A program made the translations under genes and the position numbers. The notes under the pieces are model-generated. The model did not search any database. It was not told where the DNA came from and saw nothing but the letters and a program-made list of their open reading frames with translations. Of a stretch of 64,000 bases of DNA, positions 37,345 to 45,652 are shown one piece after another; positions within the stretch are counted from its first letter, which is position 1, and each line of letters starts with the position of its first letter. Source of the stretch: Azospirillum oleiclasticum (lineage in GTDB: Bacteria > Pseudomonadota > Alphaproteobacteria > Azospirillales > Azospirillaceae); NCBI RefSeq assembly GCF_013423485.1, contig NZ_JABFFR010000019.1, positions 1-64,000 on the forward strand, in the 5' to 3' direction.

Positions 37345-37716
37345 TCAGTGCGACCGGGGATCCAGCGGGCACCGCAGGACAGTTGCCATGTGCCGCCCAA
37401 GACACGTGGCGACGTCGATCCGATCGGATGTTGAAAGCGCACCCAGACGTTCCGCGTCGCGGGAGTCGATCACGGCGATCTTCGCGGTTCGGACAACCGA
37501 CGGAACTGGCAGGCCGGCGGCCTCATGATCGCTCACGGCCACATCGTCAGGCCAGCCACGGTTGTCGGCGCTGGTAATCATCAGCACCCAAATGAGGGAA
37601 TGATTGGCCTGCACGTCATCGGCGGTCACGACGAGGGCCGGCCGCCGCTGCCGCACCGGCCGGTCGGCGTACGGAAAGGGGACCTTGACGATATCCCACA
37701 CCTCAAAGGTCGGCAT
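37345..37716 (-). CDS. MazF/PemK-family toxin
   Basis: 123 residues. VWDIVKVPFPYADRPVRQRRPALVV is split across the family signature (PFPY...RRPALV), followed by WVLMITSADNRGWPDDVAVS and VPSVVRTAKIAVIDSR, matching the MazF/PemK mRNA-interferase fold. The Arg in QRRPALVV and Thr/Ser of MITSA fit catalysis. It overlaps the end of the antitoxin gene by 14 bases. Confidence 0.88.
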   Translation of the reverse strand: MPTFEVWDIVKVPFPYADRPVRQRRPALVVTADDVQANHSLIWVLMITSADNRGWPDDVAVSDHEAAGLPVPSVVRTAKIAVIDSRDAERLGALSTSDRIDVATCLGRHMATVLRCPLDPRSH

Positions 37717-37924
37717 AGGCCGCCCGATCCGCGTCCGAGTCCCACTCCGTGAATGTGTGGAACGGGTCATCGACCGTGCGGTCGGCCACACGGGTGAGAA
37801 TGACACGGCCATCTTCGATGGCATAGGCGATGTCATCCCCTTCGCGCAGCCCGAGGGCCGCCCGAACCGGCTGGGGAATCGTCGTCTGCGCCTTGCTCGT
37901 GAGCCTGCTGGTGATCACGGCCAT
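37703..37924 (-). CDS. AbrB/MazE-like antitoxin
   Basis: 73 residues. VITSRLTSKAQTTIPQPVRA and LGLREGDDIAYAIEDGRVIL form the AbrB/SpoVT swapped-hairpin DNA-binding domain; the tail FHTFTEWDSDADRAAYADL is acidic and helical as expected for toxin binding. The ATG at 37924 is placed after a perfect palindrome that likely serves as operator. Confidence 0.88.
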   Translation of the reverse strand: MAVITSRLTSKAQTTIPQPVRAALGLREGDDIAYAIEDGRVILTRVADRTVDDPFHTFTEWDSDADRAAYADL

Positions 37925-37930
37925 CTCCAG

Positions 37931-37947
37931 GTAAGGAACTTCCTTAC
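37931..37947 (-). promoter_or_regulatory. Palindromic operator of the MazEF-like module
   Basis: GTAAGGAA (37931-37938) and TTCCTTAC (37940-37947) are perfect arms around a single base, 6 bases before the antitoxin ATG. It also carries the AAGGAA that may act as Shine-Dalgarno. Confidence 0.65.
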
Positions 37948-37982
37948 AATAGGTGTCCTGTCCACCCTGCACAAGGCGCCAT

Positions 37983-38558
37983 TCACCCCGCCATCCGCAC
38001 CACCCGCGCCGGGTTGCCCACCACGACCGCCCCCGCCGGTACGTCGCGGTTCACCACCGCACCCGCCCCGATCACCGCGTCGTCGCCCACGGTGATGCCG
38101 GGCAGCAGGATGGCGCCGCCGCCGATCCACACGTTGCGGCCGACCCGCACCGGGCGCGCGCGCTCCAGTCCGGATCGGCGGGCGGCGGGGTCGAGGGGGT
38201 GGTCGGCGGTGTAGATCTGGACGGCGGGGGCGATCTGGGTGTCGTCGCCGATCTCGATGACGGCGCAGTCCAGCAGCACGCAGTCGAAATTCATGAACAC
38301 CCGGTCGCCCAGGTGGATGTTGGTGCCATAGTCGCAGGAGAAGCGGGAGCGCAGGTTGCATCCCTCCCCCACCCGGCCCAGCATCGCGCGCAGGATCGCC
38401 TGCCGGGCCGCCATGTCCGCCTCCGGCATGGCGTTGTAGCGTTCCTGAAGCGCGGCGCCGCGCAGCCGGGCGGCCTCCAGTTCCGCGTCGGCGGGGTGGT
38501 ACCAATCGCCGGCCTGCTGGCGCTGGTAGGCGGTCCGCTGGTCCGTCGCGTCACTCAC
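37983..38558 (-). CDS. Sugar O-acetyltransferase (maltose/galactoside acetyltransferase family)
   Basis: 191 residues, left-handed beta-helix enzyme. N-terminal YQRQQAGDWYHPADAELEAA (Mac domain), then hexapeptide repeats with the catalytic His in QIYTADHPLDP (about residue 117) and VWIGGGAILLPGITVGDDAV, VVNRDVPAGAVVVGNPARVV at the end. It acetylates sugars from acetyl-CoA; exact substrate unknown. The start overlaps the end of the upstream molybdoenzyme gene by 8 bases. Confidence 0.92.
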   Translation of the reverse strand: MSDATDQRTAYQRQQAGDWYHPADAELEAARLRGAALQERYNAMPEADMAARQAILRAMLGRVGEGCNLRSRFSCDYGTNIHLGDRVFMNFDCVLLDCAVIEIGDDTQIAPAVQIYTADHPLDPAARRSGLERARPVRVGRNVWIGGGAILLPGITVGDDAVIGAGAVVNRDVPAGAVVVGNPARVVRMAG

Positions 38559-39219
38559 TGTAGCGCTCCTCGGCCCAGGGATGGGCCTCGTTGTGGTAGC
38601 CGCGGACCTCCCAATAGCCCCGGCGGTCGGAGGCGAGCACCTCGATCCGCTTCACCCACTTGGCGCTCTTCCAGAAATAGCGCTTGGGCACGACCACCCG
38701 CACCGGCCCGCCATGATCGCGGCTGATCGGCTGCCCCTCCCACGAGGAAGCGAGCAGCACGTCGTCGTCGTCGAAAGCCGACAGCGGCAGGTTGGTGGTG
38801 TAGCCGTCGTAGGCGTGGAACAGCAGGTGCGTCGCCTCCGGCTTCGGCCGCACGACGGAGAGCAGGTGTTTGGCGCTCACCCCTTCCCAATGGTTGTCGT
38901 AGCGCGACCATGTCGTGACGCAATGGATGTCCGACACATGGGTGAAGGCGGGCTGGGCGCGGAAATCCTCCCAGGTCCAGCGGATGGGGTTCTCCACCAG
39001 CCCATCCACGGTCAGCGCCCAGTTGCCGGTGTCCACCTTCGGCAGGATGCCCAGGTCCAGCACCGGCCAGTCCTGCACCAGCCGCTGGCCAGGCGGCAGC
39101 CGCTCCACCGCCGGGTCCGCCGTCTCCCCGGTCAGGGCGCGCCCGTCGCGCGCCCACGCCTCCTTGGTGGCGACCAGCTTTTCCCGGATCTCGCCCTCGC
39201 GCTCGACCTCGTCGCCCAT
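38551..39219 (-). CDS. Sulfite-oxidase-like molybdopterin-dependent oxidoreductase
   Basis: 222 residues with no signal peptide. WPVLDLGILPKVDTGNWALT and WTWEDFRAQP lead to the molybdenum-ligand Cys in SDIHCVTTWSRYDNHWEGV (about residue 100). Further family features are LLASSWEGQPISRDHGGPVR and VVPKRYFWKSAKWVKRIEVL. This is the SUOX/YedY-like fold in its small cytosolic form (compare YuiH-type proteins); substrate unknown. GGAGG precedes the ATG at 39219. Confidence 0.9.
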   Translation of the reverse strand: MGDEVEREGEIREKLVATKEAWARDGRALTGETADPAVERLPPGQRLVQDWPVLDLGILPKVDTGNWALTVDGLVENPIRWTWEDFRAQPAFTHVSDIHCVTTWSRYDNHWEGVSAKHLLSVVRPKPEATHLLFHAYDGYTTNLPLSAFDDDDVLLASSWEGQPISRDHGGPVRVVVPKRYFWKSAKWVKRIEVLASDRRGYWEVRGYHNEAHPWAEERYSE

Positions 39220-39356
39220 GCCGTCCTCCGTGGTGCTGCCCGTCGTGTAACCCCTGCCCCTGTGGTAGGCGGAGCCGTCCTTGTGGTCAACCGCCGGAAC
39301 CCGCCCTGCGGTCAACCGCAGGAACCGGTCGGCGGTTGCGGCGTTGAAGGAACGCC

Positions 39357-40343
39357 ATGCCTCAGACCGCCATCTCCCTTCCGCCCCGCACCACCCGCCA
39401 CGACGGCACCCCGCGCCGGGTCGGCGTCGAGCTCGAATTCGCCGATCTCGACGCGCCGGGTGCGGCCAGCGTGGTGCGCGGCCTGTTCGGCGGCGAGATC
39501 GTGGTGAAGGACCCGCACCGCTGCAAGGTCCGCGATACCGTCCTCGGTGATTTCACGGTCGAGCTGGACATGCGCGCCGCGCATCCGGAAGAGGCGGCGG
39601 AAAACGGCGCACCCGCCAAGTCGGGCGAGGCGGTGAAGAACGGCCTGCGCCGGCTGTGGGGCAACATCGGCAGCCTGGTCATGCCGTTCGAGATCGCCGC
39701 ACCGCCGATCCCCTTCGACCGGCTGGGCGAGCTGGACCGGCTGGTGACGGCCCTGCGCGAGGCCGGAGCGCGCGGCACGCACGCCAGCCCGCTCTTCGCC
39801 TTCGGCATGCACCTGAACCCCGAGGTCGCGGAGGAGACGGCCGACTACGCGCTCGACCACCTGAAGGCCTTCCTGATCCTGGCGGCGTGGCTGCGCGGCG
39901 CCATCAAGGTGGACGCGACGCGGCGGCTGTCCGGCTTCATCGCCTCCTTCCCCCCGCACTATGCGGCCAAGGTGGTGGACCCCGCCTACCGGCCGGAGAT
40001 GGAGGGGCTGGTCACCGACTATCTGACCGACAACCCCAGCCGCAACCGCGAGCTAGACCTGTTCCCGCTGTTCGCGAAGCTGGCCCCCGACATTCTGTTC
40101 GCCCGGGTCAGTGATCCGCATGTGCGGGCACGCCCCACCTTCCATTACCGGCTGCCCAACGCGCTGGTCGGCGATCCCGCCTGGACGCTGGCGGAGGACT
40201 GGAACCGCTGGGTGGCGGTCGAGCGTCTGGCCGCCGACCGGGACAGGCTGGATGGTCTGGGCCTTGCCTACCGCGACCGGCTGCGCCGGGGCGATCTCGG
40301 CGGCTGGGCGGAGGAGTGCGCGCGCGACATCGGGGAGGCGTGA
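39357..40343 (+). CDS. Putative amidoligase (AmidoLigase_2 family)
   Basis: 328 residues. RRVGVELEFADLDAPGAASV is the Glu-rich first strand of the COOH-NH2 ligase fold related to glutamine synthetase and glutamate-cysteine ligase; FTVELDMRA and SLVMPFEIAAPPIPFDRLGE follow, with AFGMHLNPEV carrying a conserved His. Such enzymes are predicted to form amide or isopeptide bonds using ATP. The next gene, a class I glutamine amidotransferase, starts 3 bases later, a known predicted-operon pairing. Confidence 0.87.
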   Translation: MPQTAISLPPRTTRHDGTPRRVGVELEFADLDAPGAASVVRGLFGGEIVVKDPHRCKVRDTVLGDFTVELDMRAAHPEEAAENGAPAKSGEAVKNGLRRLWGNIGSLVMPFEIAAPPIPFDRLGELDRLVTALREAGARGTHASPLFAFGMHLNPEVAEETADYALDHLKAFLILAAWLRGAIKVDATRRLSGFIASFPPHYAAKVVDPAYRPEMEGLVTDYLTDNPSRNRELDLFPLFAKLAPDILFARVSDPHVRARPTFHYRLPNALVGDPAWTLAEDWNRWVAVERLAADRDRLDGLGLAYRDRLRRGDLGGWAEECARDIGEA

Positions 40344-40346
40344 GCC

Positions 40347-41048
40347 ATGACCGGACGTCCGCTGATCGGCGTGACCGTGTCCGCAAGCGGCAGCCGCTGG
40401 AGTTGGTGGGCCAACCGGCTGGCCCTGACCCGCGCCGGCGCCCGCGCCGTGCGCATCAGCGCCGACGATCCCTTTCCCATCGATCGGCTGGACGGGCTGG
40501 TGGTCGGCGGCGGCGACGATATCGACGCCGCACTCTACGGCGAATCGGCCCGCCCCACCGTCAAGGTGGATCCACAGCGCGACCGGTTGGAGCTGGACGC
40601 GCTGGACCGCGCCGCCGGGCGCCTGCTGCCGGTGCTGGGCATCTGCCGCGGCGCGCAGATGATCAACATCCACCGCGGCGGCACCCTGCACGGCGACATC
40701 CACGACGTCTACCGCGACGCGCCGCGCATGCGCACGCCGCTGCCGCGCAAGCGCATCCGGATCAACCCGGACAGCCGGCTCTACGGCATCCTCGGGCTCG
40801 CGGAATGCCGGGTGAACGCGCTGCACCACCAGTCGGTGGACCGGTTGGGCCATGGCCTGGCGGTGGTGGCGCAGGACCGACCCGGCATCGTGCAGGGGAT
40901 CGAGGACGCCACCCACCCCTTCACGGTCGGGGTGCAGTGGCACCCCGAATATCTGGTGATCGACGACCGTCAGCAGAACCTGTTCCGCACGCTGGTCGGG
41001 GCGGCGGAGGGGGCGCTCACGCTCCCAGCCGTGTCCCTTCCAGGATAG
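40347..41048 (+). CDS. Class I glutamine amidotransferase/peptidase C26 protein
   Basis: 233 residues. GLVVGGGDDIDAALYGE, the nucleophile elbow LPVLGICRGAQMINIHRGG with the catalytic Cys near residue 92, and VGVQWHPEYLVI with the His-x-Glu dyad near 195 are those of the gamma-glutamyl-GABA hydrolase/PuuD type. It could release glutamate from gamma-glutamyl compounds or supply ammonia to the amidoligase. The last 32 bases overlap the convergent pentapeptide gene. Confidence 0.9.
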   Translation: MTGRPLIGVTVSASGSRWSWWANRLALTRAGARAVRISADDPFPIDRLDGLVVGGGDDIDAALYGESARPTVKVDPQRDRLELDALDRAAGRLLPVLGICRGAQMINIHRGGTLHGDIHDVYRDAPRMRTPLPRKRIRINPDSRLYGILGLAECRVNALHHQSVDRLGHGLAVVAQDRPGIVQGIEDATHPFTVGVQWHPEYLVIDDRQQNLFRTLVGAAEGALTLPAVSLPG

Positions 41049-42285
41049 CGCCCTCCAGGTCGGCTCCGGCGCGGTCGCAGCCGGTGAGATCGGCCATGGT
41101 CAGGTCGCAACCCTTCATGCGCGCCTCCGCCAGCGACGCGCCGGCCATGCGGGCGCGCACCAGCGAGGCGCGCATGACTTTCTCCCCCGCCTTGATGGTC
41201 AGCATGCCCAGATTGGCGCGGTCGAGCCGGGCGTCGATCAGGATGGCGCGGTCCAGCGTCGCCCCGCGCAGGTCGGCCCCGGTCAGGTCGGCGGAGCGCA
41301 GGTCGGCGCCGTCGAACTTGGCGGCCTGGAGCTGCGCGCCCTTGAGCCGCGCGTTGCGCAGCAGCACCCCGCTGCCCTTGGCGAGCGTCAGGATCTTGCC
41401 GGAAAGATCGGCGCCTTCCAGGTTGATCCCGGACAGGTCGAGCTGCCGGCCCTGCTTGCCGCCGGTGCCCAGCCACAGCATGTGGTCGCGCAGCAGCCCG
41501 GACAGCTCCTCCGCCGGAATGCCGATCGCAGCGGCCTCGGCGGGTTCCGGATCGGGCGGCGGCGGGGGTGGCGGGGCGGCCTTGTGGCGGACGGCGTCGT
41601 CGTCGTTGCGGATGGCGCGGGCAAGGTCGGTCTGGTCGACCTTGGCGCCGTCCATGCGGGCGCCGCGCAGGTCGGCGCCGGTGAGGTCGGCGCCCTGCAT
41701 GTCGGCGTTGGTGAAGTTGCTGCCGCGCAGATCCACGCGGTCCAGGCGCGCCCCCACCAGGCGGCTGTTGGAGAAGTCCACCTGCCGGGCGAAGCTGCCC
41801 GACAGCTTGGCCCGCGCCATGTCGGCGTTCGCCATGATCGCTGAGGACATGTCGGCCGGCCCCGGCTCGAACCCCACCACCTTCAGCTCGCCGGCGCTGC
41901 TCTTCGTGGCGAAGCTGCCGTCGCGCAGGTCCACCTCCACCATGGTCGCCCCTTCCATGGTGGCGCCGCGCACGTTCGCCCCGCGCAGATCGGTGCGGAA
42001 CAGCCGCGAACCGGAGAGATCGGCCCCGCGCAGATCGGCGCCGTAGAGATCGGCGTGGTCCAGCACCGCCTCGCGCAGGTTGGCGCTCTGCAGGGTGGCA
42101 CCGGCGAGGTGGGCGCCCGTCAGGTTCCGCCCGGACAGGTCGAGACCGGTCAGGTCGAAAAAGGGCAGGTTCGCACGCGCGCCGTTGGGCCGCCCCTCCA
42201 CGAACCGCACATGGCGCTCGCAGACCCGGTCCAACTGCTCCTGGGTGAGCCTGATGCGTGACTTGACCTTGCCGTCATTCGCCAT
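41017..42285 (-). CDS. Pentapeptide-repeat protein
   Basis: 422 residues. Two right-handed beta-helix blocks of A(D/N)Lxx repeats (about 40-225 and 285-420; for example LRGADLSGSRLFRTDLRGAN) are joined by a Pro-rich linker (PPPPPPPDPEP) and a short helical segment. The first 35 residues (VKSRIRLTQEQLDRVCERHV) are a helical cap. Pentapeptide proteins can mimic DNA or act as scaffolds; no specific role is evident. It starts 49 bases downstream of cheZ's position... the cheZ stop lies at 42292, 6 bases upstream, so the two are one operon. Confidence 0.9.
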   Translation of the reverse strand: MANDGKVKSRIRLTQEQLDRVCERHVRFVEGRPNGARANLPFFDLTGLDLSGRNLTGAHLAGATLQSANLREAVLDHADLYGADLRGADLSGSRLFRTDLRGANVRGATMEGATMVEVDLRDGSFATKSSAGELKVVGFEPGPADMSSAIMANADMARAKLSGSFARQVDFSNSRLVGARLDRVDLRGSNFTNADMQGADLTGADLRGARMDGAKVDQTDLARAIRNDDDAVRHKAAPPPPPPPDPEPAEAAAIGIPAEELSGLLRDHMLWLGTGGKQGRQLDLSGINLEGADLSGKILTLAKGSGVLLRNARLKGAQLQAAKFDGADLRSADLTGADLRGATLDRAILIDARLDRANLGMLTIKAGEKVMRASLVRARMAGASLAEARMKGCDLTMADLTGCDRAGADLEGAILEGTRLGA

Positions 42286-42291
42286 GGCCGG

Positions 42292-43236
42292 TCACGCGAA
42301 CAGCTTGTCGATGTCCGACTGCGAGATCGGCTCGCCGGCACCGGCGGGGGATGGGGGCGGAACCGCGGTCGGCTTCGGCTGGGGTGCCGGCTGCGCCGGT
42401 GCCGCGGCATGGTTCGGAGCATGGGCGGTGGCCGTGACCGTCTCGACGCGGTCGAACACCTGCGGCATCTCGGTGGCGATCGAGTCGAAGAGGGCGTCGA
42501 TGTCGTCCTGGCTCACCCCCTCGCCATCCAGTTGCGGCCCGTTCAGCAGATGCGCGTCAGGCCGCTCGTCGTTCATCTTGCGGTGCGACACCGCGAAGTC
42601 GCCGGACCCGGTGACGGTGACCGTGCGGTCGACGCCCCAGATCTCGATCATCGTGTTCACGCGCTGCTCGATGTAGCGAAGCGTGTTGACCACCTTCGTG
42701 GTGCGCTGGCCGGTGATGTCCTGGAAGGAACAGGCGGTCAGGATTTCTATGCTCCACGCCTCGATCGCGTCGGCGACCTCGGCCAGTTCCGGATCGGTGC
42801 GCGGGATGCGGGCGGTCCATTCGGTGATGCGCTCGGCGGCGTTCAGGATGTCCGTCGTGGCCCGTTCGGTCGCCGCGACGATGGCGTCCAGCTCGCCCGT
42901 GGCCGCCTCGATCCGGTTGGCCCCCGAATCGGCCGGGCGCAGGGCGGCGATGTCGCTGCGGGTCTGCTGGACATATTGGCTGATCGCCGACAACTCCTGC
43001 TGGATGGTGCTGCCGTCGCCCCCACGGGCCGGAACCGTCCCCGGATCGATGCCGGCCAAGCGGTTGACCTGCCGTTCCAGCGCCCCGGCGACGCGGTTCA
43101 GTTCGTCCACTCCCACGACCCGGGCCCGCCGGTCGCGCATGCGCAGGAAGGCCCGGCCGCGCGCGGTCTGCGACAGGGCTTCTTCCATCTGGAAATATTC
43201 GGCCTCGGTGAGTTCCAGCAGCCTTGCTTCGGTCAT
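42292..43236 (-). CDS. cheZ: CheZ-type protein phosphatase with FliM-like tail motifs
   Basis: 314 residues. The long helical hairpin includes the catalytic pattern ACSFQDITGQRTTKVVNTLR (Asp and Gln as in CheZ DFQDLTGQ, about residues 184-193), which dephosphorylates CheY-P. The C-terminal tail has two related motifs, GVSQDDIDALFDSI (about 245) and PISQSDIDKLFA (last 12 residues), separated by a Pro/Ala-rich linker. They resemble the CheY-binding LSQAEIDALL of FliM. The ATG at 43236 is where similarity begins. Confidence 0.87.
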   Translation of the reverse strand: MTEARLLELTEAEYFQMEEALSQTARGRAFLRMRDRRARVVGVDELNRVAGALERQVNRLAGIDPGTVPARGGDGSTIQQELSAISQYVQQTRSDIAALRPADSGANRIEAATGELDAIVAATERATTDILNAAERITEWTARIPRTDPELAEVADAIEAWSIEILTACSFQDITGQRTTKVVNTLRYIEQRVNTMIEIWGVDRTVTVTGSGDFAVSHRKMNDERPDAHLLNGPQLDGEGVSQDDIDALFDSIATEMPQVFDRVETVTATAHAPNHAAAPAQPAPQPKPTAVPPPSPAGAGEPISQSDIDKLFA

Positions 43237-43346
43237 CGCCGCTGCACGCGCCCCGTCGGTTTTCAGCCTATGTCTTTCGGATGGTACCCCGTCGGAAGGG
43301 CTGTGGTAAAGGGACGGTCTTGCCACGTTCGGCCGCCATACCACCA

Positions 43347-43378
43347 AATATCAGACGGAAGAGCCCGCGTCCGATATT
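43347..43378. promoter_or_regulatory. Dyad upstream of the hybrid kinase
   Basis: AATATC-a-GACG (43347-43357) pairs with CGTC-c-GATATT (43368-43378): 10 of 11 positions symmetric around a 10-base centre. It lies 7 bases before the kinase ATG and within the region divergent from cheZ, so it may be an operator or a leader hairpin. Confidence 0.45.
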
Positions 43379-43385
43379 AAACAGC

Positions 43386-45641
43386 ATGCTGCGTTTCGGT
43401 GACCGGATGGATAGGCCTTTGCGAGAACGAGTCACCCCGTTCGGATCCGGCCACCGGCCGATCCGCTGGCACCTCCTCGTTCTGGTGCTGACGACGCTGA
43501 TTCCCATGCTGGTGCTGGCCGTGGCGCTGATCGCCTGGAACGCCGTCTCGCAGCGGGAAGCCACGGAACGCAGCCTTCAGGCGACGGCGCGTGCACTCAT
43601 GCTCGCGATCGACACGGACGTGGCCGGCATCGTCGGCGCGCTGCACAGCGCCGCCGCGGCCGGCGCGATGAGCGACAGGGACGAACCGCGCTTCGCGGCG
43701 ACCGCCGGCCGGCTGCTCGCCGGGCAGCCTTATTGGCACACCCTCTTCACCACCGATCCTTTCGGACGCATCACCGCCGACACCGCGTCGTGGGACAAGG
43801 TGCCGCAGGGCGCGCCCTACATGGCCACGGTGCGGCAGGCGATCATCACCGGGCGTCCGGCGGTGTCGCGGCTTCTGCCCCGGCAGGGAGCGGCCCCCGA
43901 TCAGGTCGCGATCGTCGTTCCCGTGGCCGGATCCGGCGGCGCCGCCGCCGTCGGCGTGACCATCCGTCCGGAACGCTGGAGCCGCCTGCTCCAGGACCAG
44001 AAGCTGCCGGACAGCTGGCTGGGCGTGCTGGTCGACGACAATGACGCCGTGCTCGCCCGCAACCGTGATCATGACCGGTTCGTCGGGCAGCCGGCACCGG
44101 GCTGGTTCAGCGCCGCCACGTCCGGACAGGACAACGGGCTGGCGGAGGGCAAGGCGCTGGAGGGCCACGATGTGGTGATCGGATTCCAGAAATCCGGCAT
44201 CACCGGCTGGCGGTTCGGCTATGCCGCGCCGAAGCGCATGCTGTCGGCCCCGGTGTGGACCAAGATCGGCATCGCCACGGCCCTGGGCTCACTGCTGATC
44301 ATGGTGGCCCTGATGCTGGCCGTCCGGCAGGCGCACCGGATCGCGCTGTCCATGCGCGCGCTGGTGGATGCCGCGGTGGCGCTGGAGCGCGACCGCGCCC
44401 CGCCGCCGCTGCCACCGTCGGGCATCACCGAGGTGCAGGAGTTGTCGCTGGCGCTCGACTTTGCCGGCACCCGGCTGCACCACGCCGCGGCCGAGCGGGA
44501 GACGCTGCTGCGGGAGGAGGCGCGCCGCCGCCGCGAGGCCGAGATGGCGGTCGCCGCCAAGGCGCGCTTCCTGGCGGCCGCCAGCCACGACCTGCGCCAG
44601 CCCTTCCAGGCCATGCGGCTGTTCCACCACCTGATGCTGGACGGGCTGAGGACCGACCGCGCGCAGGAGCACCACCGCCATCTCGGCGCCGCCATGGAAT
44701 CGGGGGAGGCGTTGCTGAACGCGCTGCTGGACGTCTCGACGCTGGAGGCCGGCACCGTCCGCCCGCACGTCGTCGACCTCCCCCTCCGCCCGTTGCTGGC
44801 CGCCAAGCTGGACGAGGTGCGGCCGGCGGCGGCGCAGAAAGGGCTACGCCTGCGGTTGCGCGCCTGCCCGGCGATCGTCCGAAGCGACCCGACGCTGCTG
44901 GGCCGCATCATCGGCAACCTGCTGGCCAACGCCGTGCGCTACACGGCGGCCGGCGGCATCCTGGTGGGGTGCCGGGTGCATGGCACGCAACTGCGCATCG
45001 ACGTCTGGGACACCGGCCCCGGCATCCCCGCGGACAAGCTCGACCATGTGTTCGAGGATTTCGTGCAGCTCGACAACGCCGCGCGCGACCACCGCCAGGG
45101 ACTGGGGCTGGGTCTCTCCGTCGTGCAGCGGACGGCGCGGCTGCTCGGGCATCCGCTGACGGTCCGTTCCCGCGTCGGCAAGGGATCGCTGTTCGCGGTC
45201 AGCGTTCCGCTTGCCGCCCGCCACGAGGGGCAGGCCCTGCTGCCGCCGCCGCGGTCCCGGTCCGCCCCGCCGGCACCCCGGCGCCGCGTCCTGGTGGTGG
45301 AGGACCAGCCGGACCAGCGCACCGCGCTGCGCCACATTCTGGAGGAGGCCGGCCACCACGTCACCACCGCCGCCGACGGCCCCGACGCGCTGACCATCGT
45401 GGCGCGCATGGAGGTGCCGCCGGACGTGATCGTGACCGACTACCGGCTGCCGGGGCCGCTGACCGGCACCCAGTTCGTGGACCATCTCGACGTCATACTG
45501 GAACGTCGGACGCCGGCGGTGATCGTCACCGGCGACACCGACCCCGACCGCCTGCGCGAGGCGGCGACCAACGGCCGCGTCCTGCTGCACAAGCCGATCG
45601 TACCGGCCGACCTGGAGGAGATCGTCGCGACCGTCTCCTGA
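43386..45641 (+). CDS. Hybrid sensor histidine kinase with C-terminal receiver
   Basis: 751 residues. TM1 (about 20-45), a periplasmic dCACHE-like sensor (about 50-290), TM2 (about 295-320), HAMP-like linker, H-box AASHDLRQPFQAMRLFHHLM (His about 405), N-box NLLANAVRYTA, G1/G2 boxes DTGPGIP and GLGLGLSVVQRTA, then a receiver from about 635 with phospho-Asp in VIVTDYRLP. The HDLRQP variant of the H-box belongs to a kinase class often fused to receivers. ATG 43386 is preferred; ATG 43407 is possible. The cognate regulator is not adjacent; the lone receiver at 24637 is similar. Confidence 0.92.
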   Translation: MLRFGDRMDRPLRERVTPFGSGHRPIRWHLLVLVLTTLIPMLVLAVALIAWNAVSQREATERSLQATARALMLAIDTDVAGIVGALHSAAAAGAMSDRDEPRFAATAGRLLAGQPYWHTLFTTDPFGRITADTASWDKVPQGAPYMATVRQAIITGRPAVSRLLPRQGAAPDQVAIVVPVAGSGGAAAVGVTIRPERWSRLLQDQKLPDSWLGVLVDDNDAVLARNRDHDRFVGQPAPGWFSAATSGQDNGLAEGKALEGHDVVIGFQKSGITGWRFGYAAPKRMLSAPVWTKIGIATALGSLLIMVALMLAVRQAHRIALSMRALVDAAVALERDRAPPPLPPSGITEVQELSLALDFAGTRLHHAAAERETLLREEARRRREAEMAVAAKARFLAAASHDLRQPFQAMRLFHHLMLDGLRTDRAQEHHRHLGAAMESGEALLNALLDVSTLEAGTVRPHVVDLPLRPLLAAKLDEVRPAAAQKGLRLRLRACPAIVRSDPTLLGRIIGNLLANAVRYTAAGGILVGCRVHGTQLRIDVWDTGPGIPADKLDHVFEDFVQLDNAARDHRQGLGLGLSVVQRTARLLGHPLTVRSRVGKGSLFAVSVPLAARHEGQALLPPPRSRSAPPAPRRRVLVVEDQPDQRTALRHILEEAGHHVTTAADGPDALTIVARMEVPPDVIVTDYRLPGPLTGTQFVDHLDVILERRTPAVIVTGDTDPDRLREAATNGRVLLHKPIVPADLEEIVATVS

Positions 45642-45652
45642 CCGGCCGAGGC

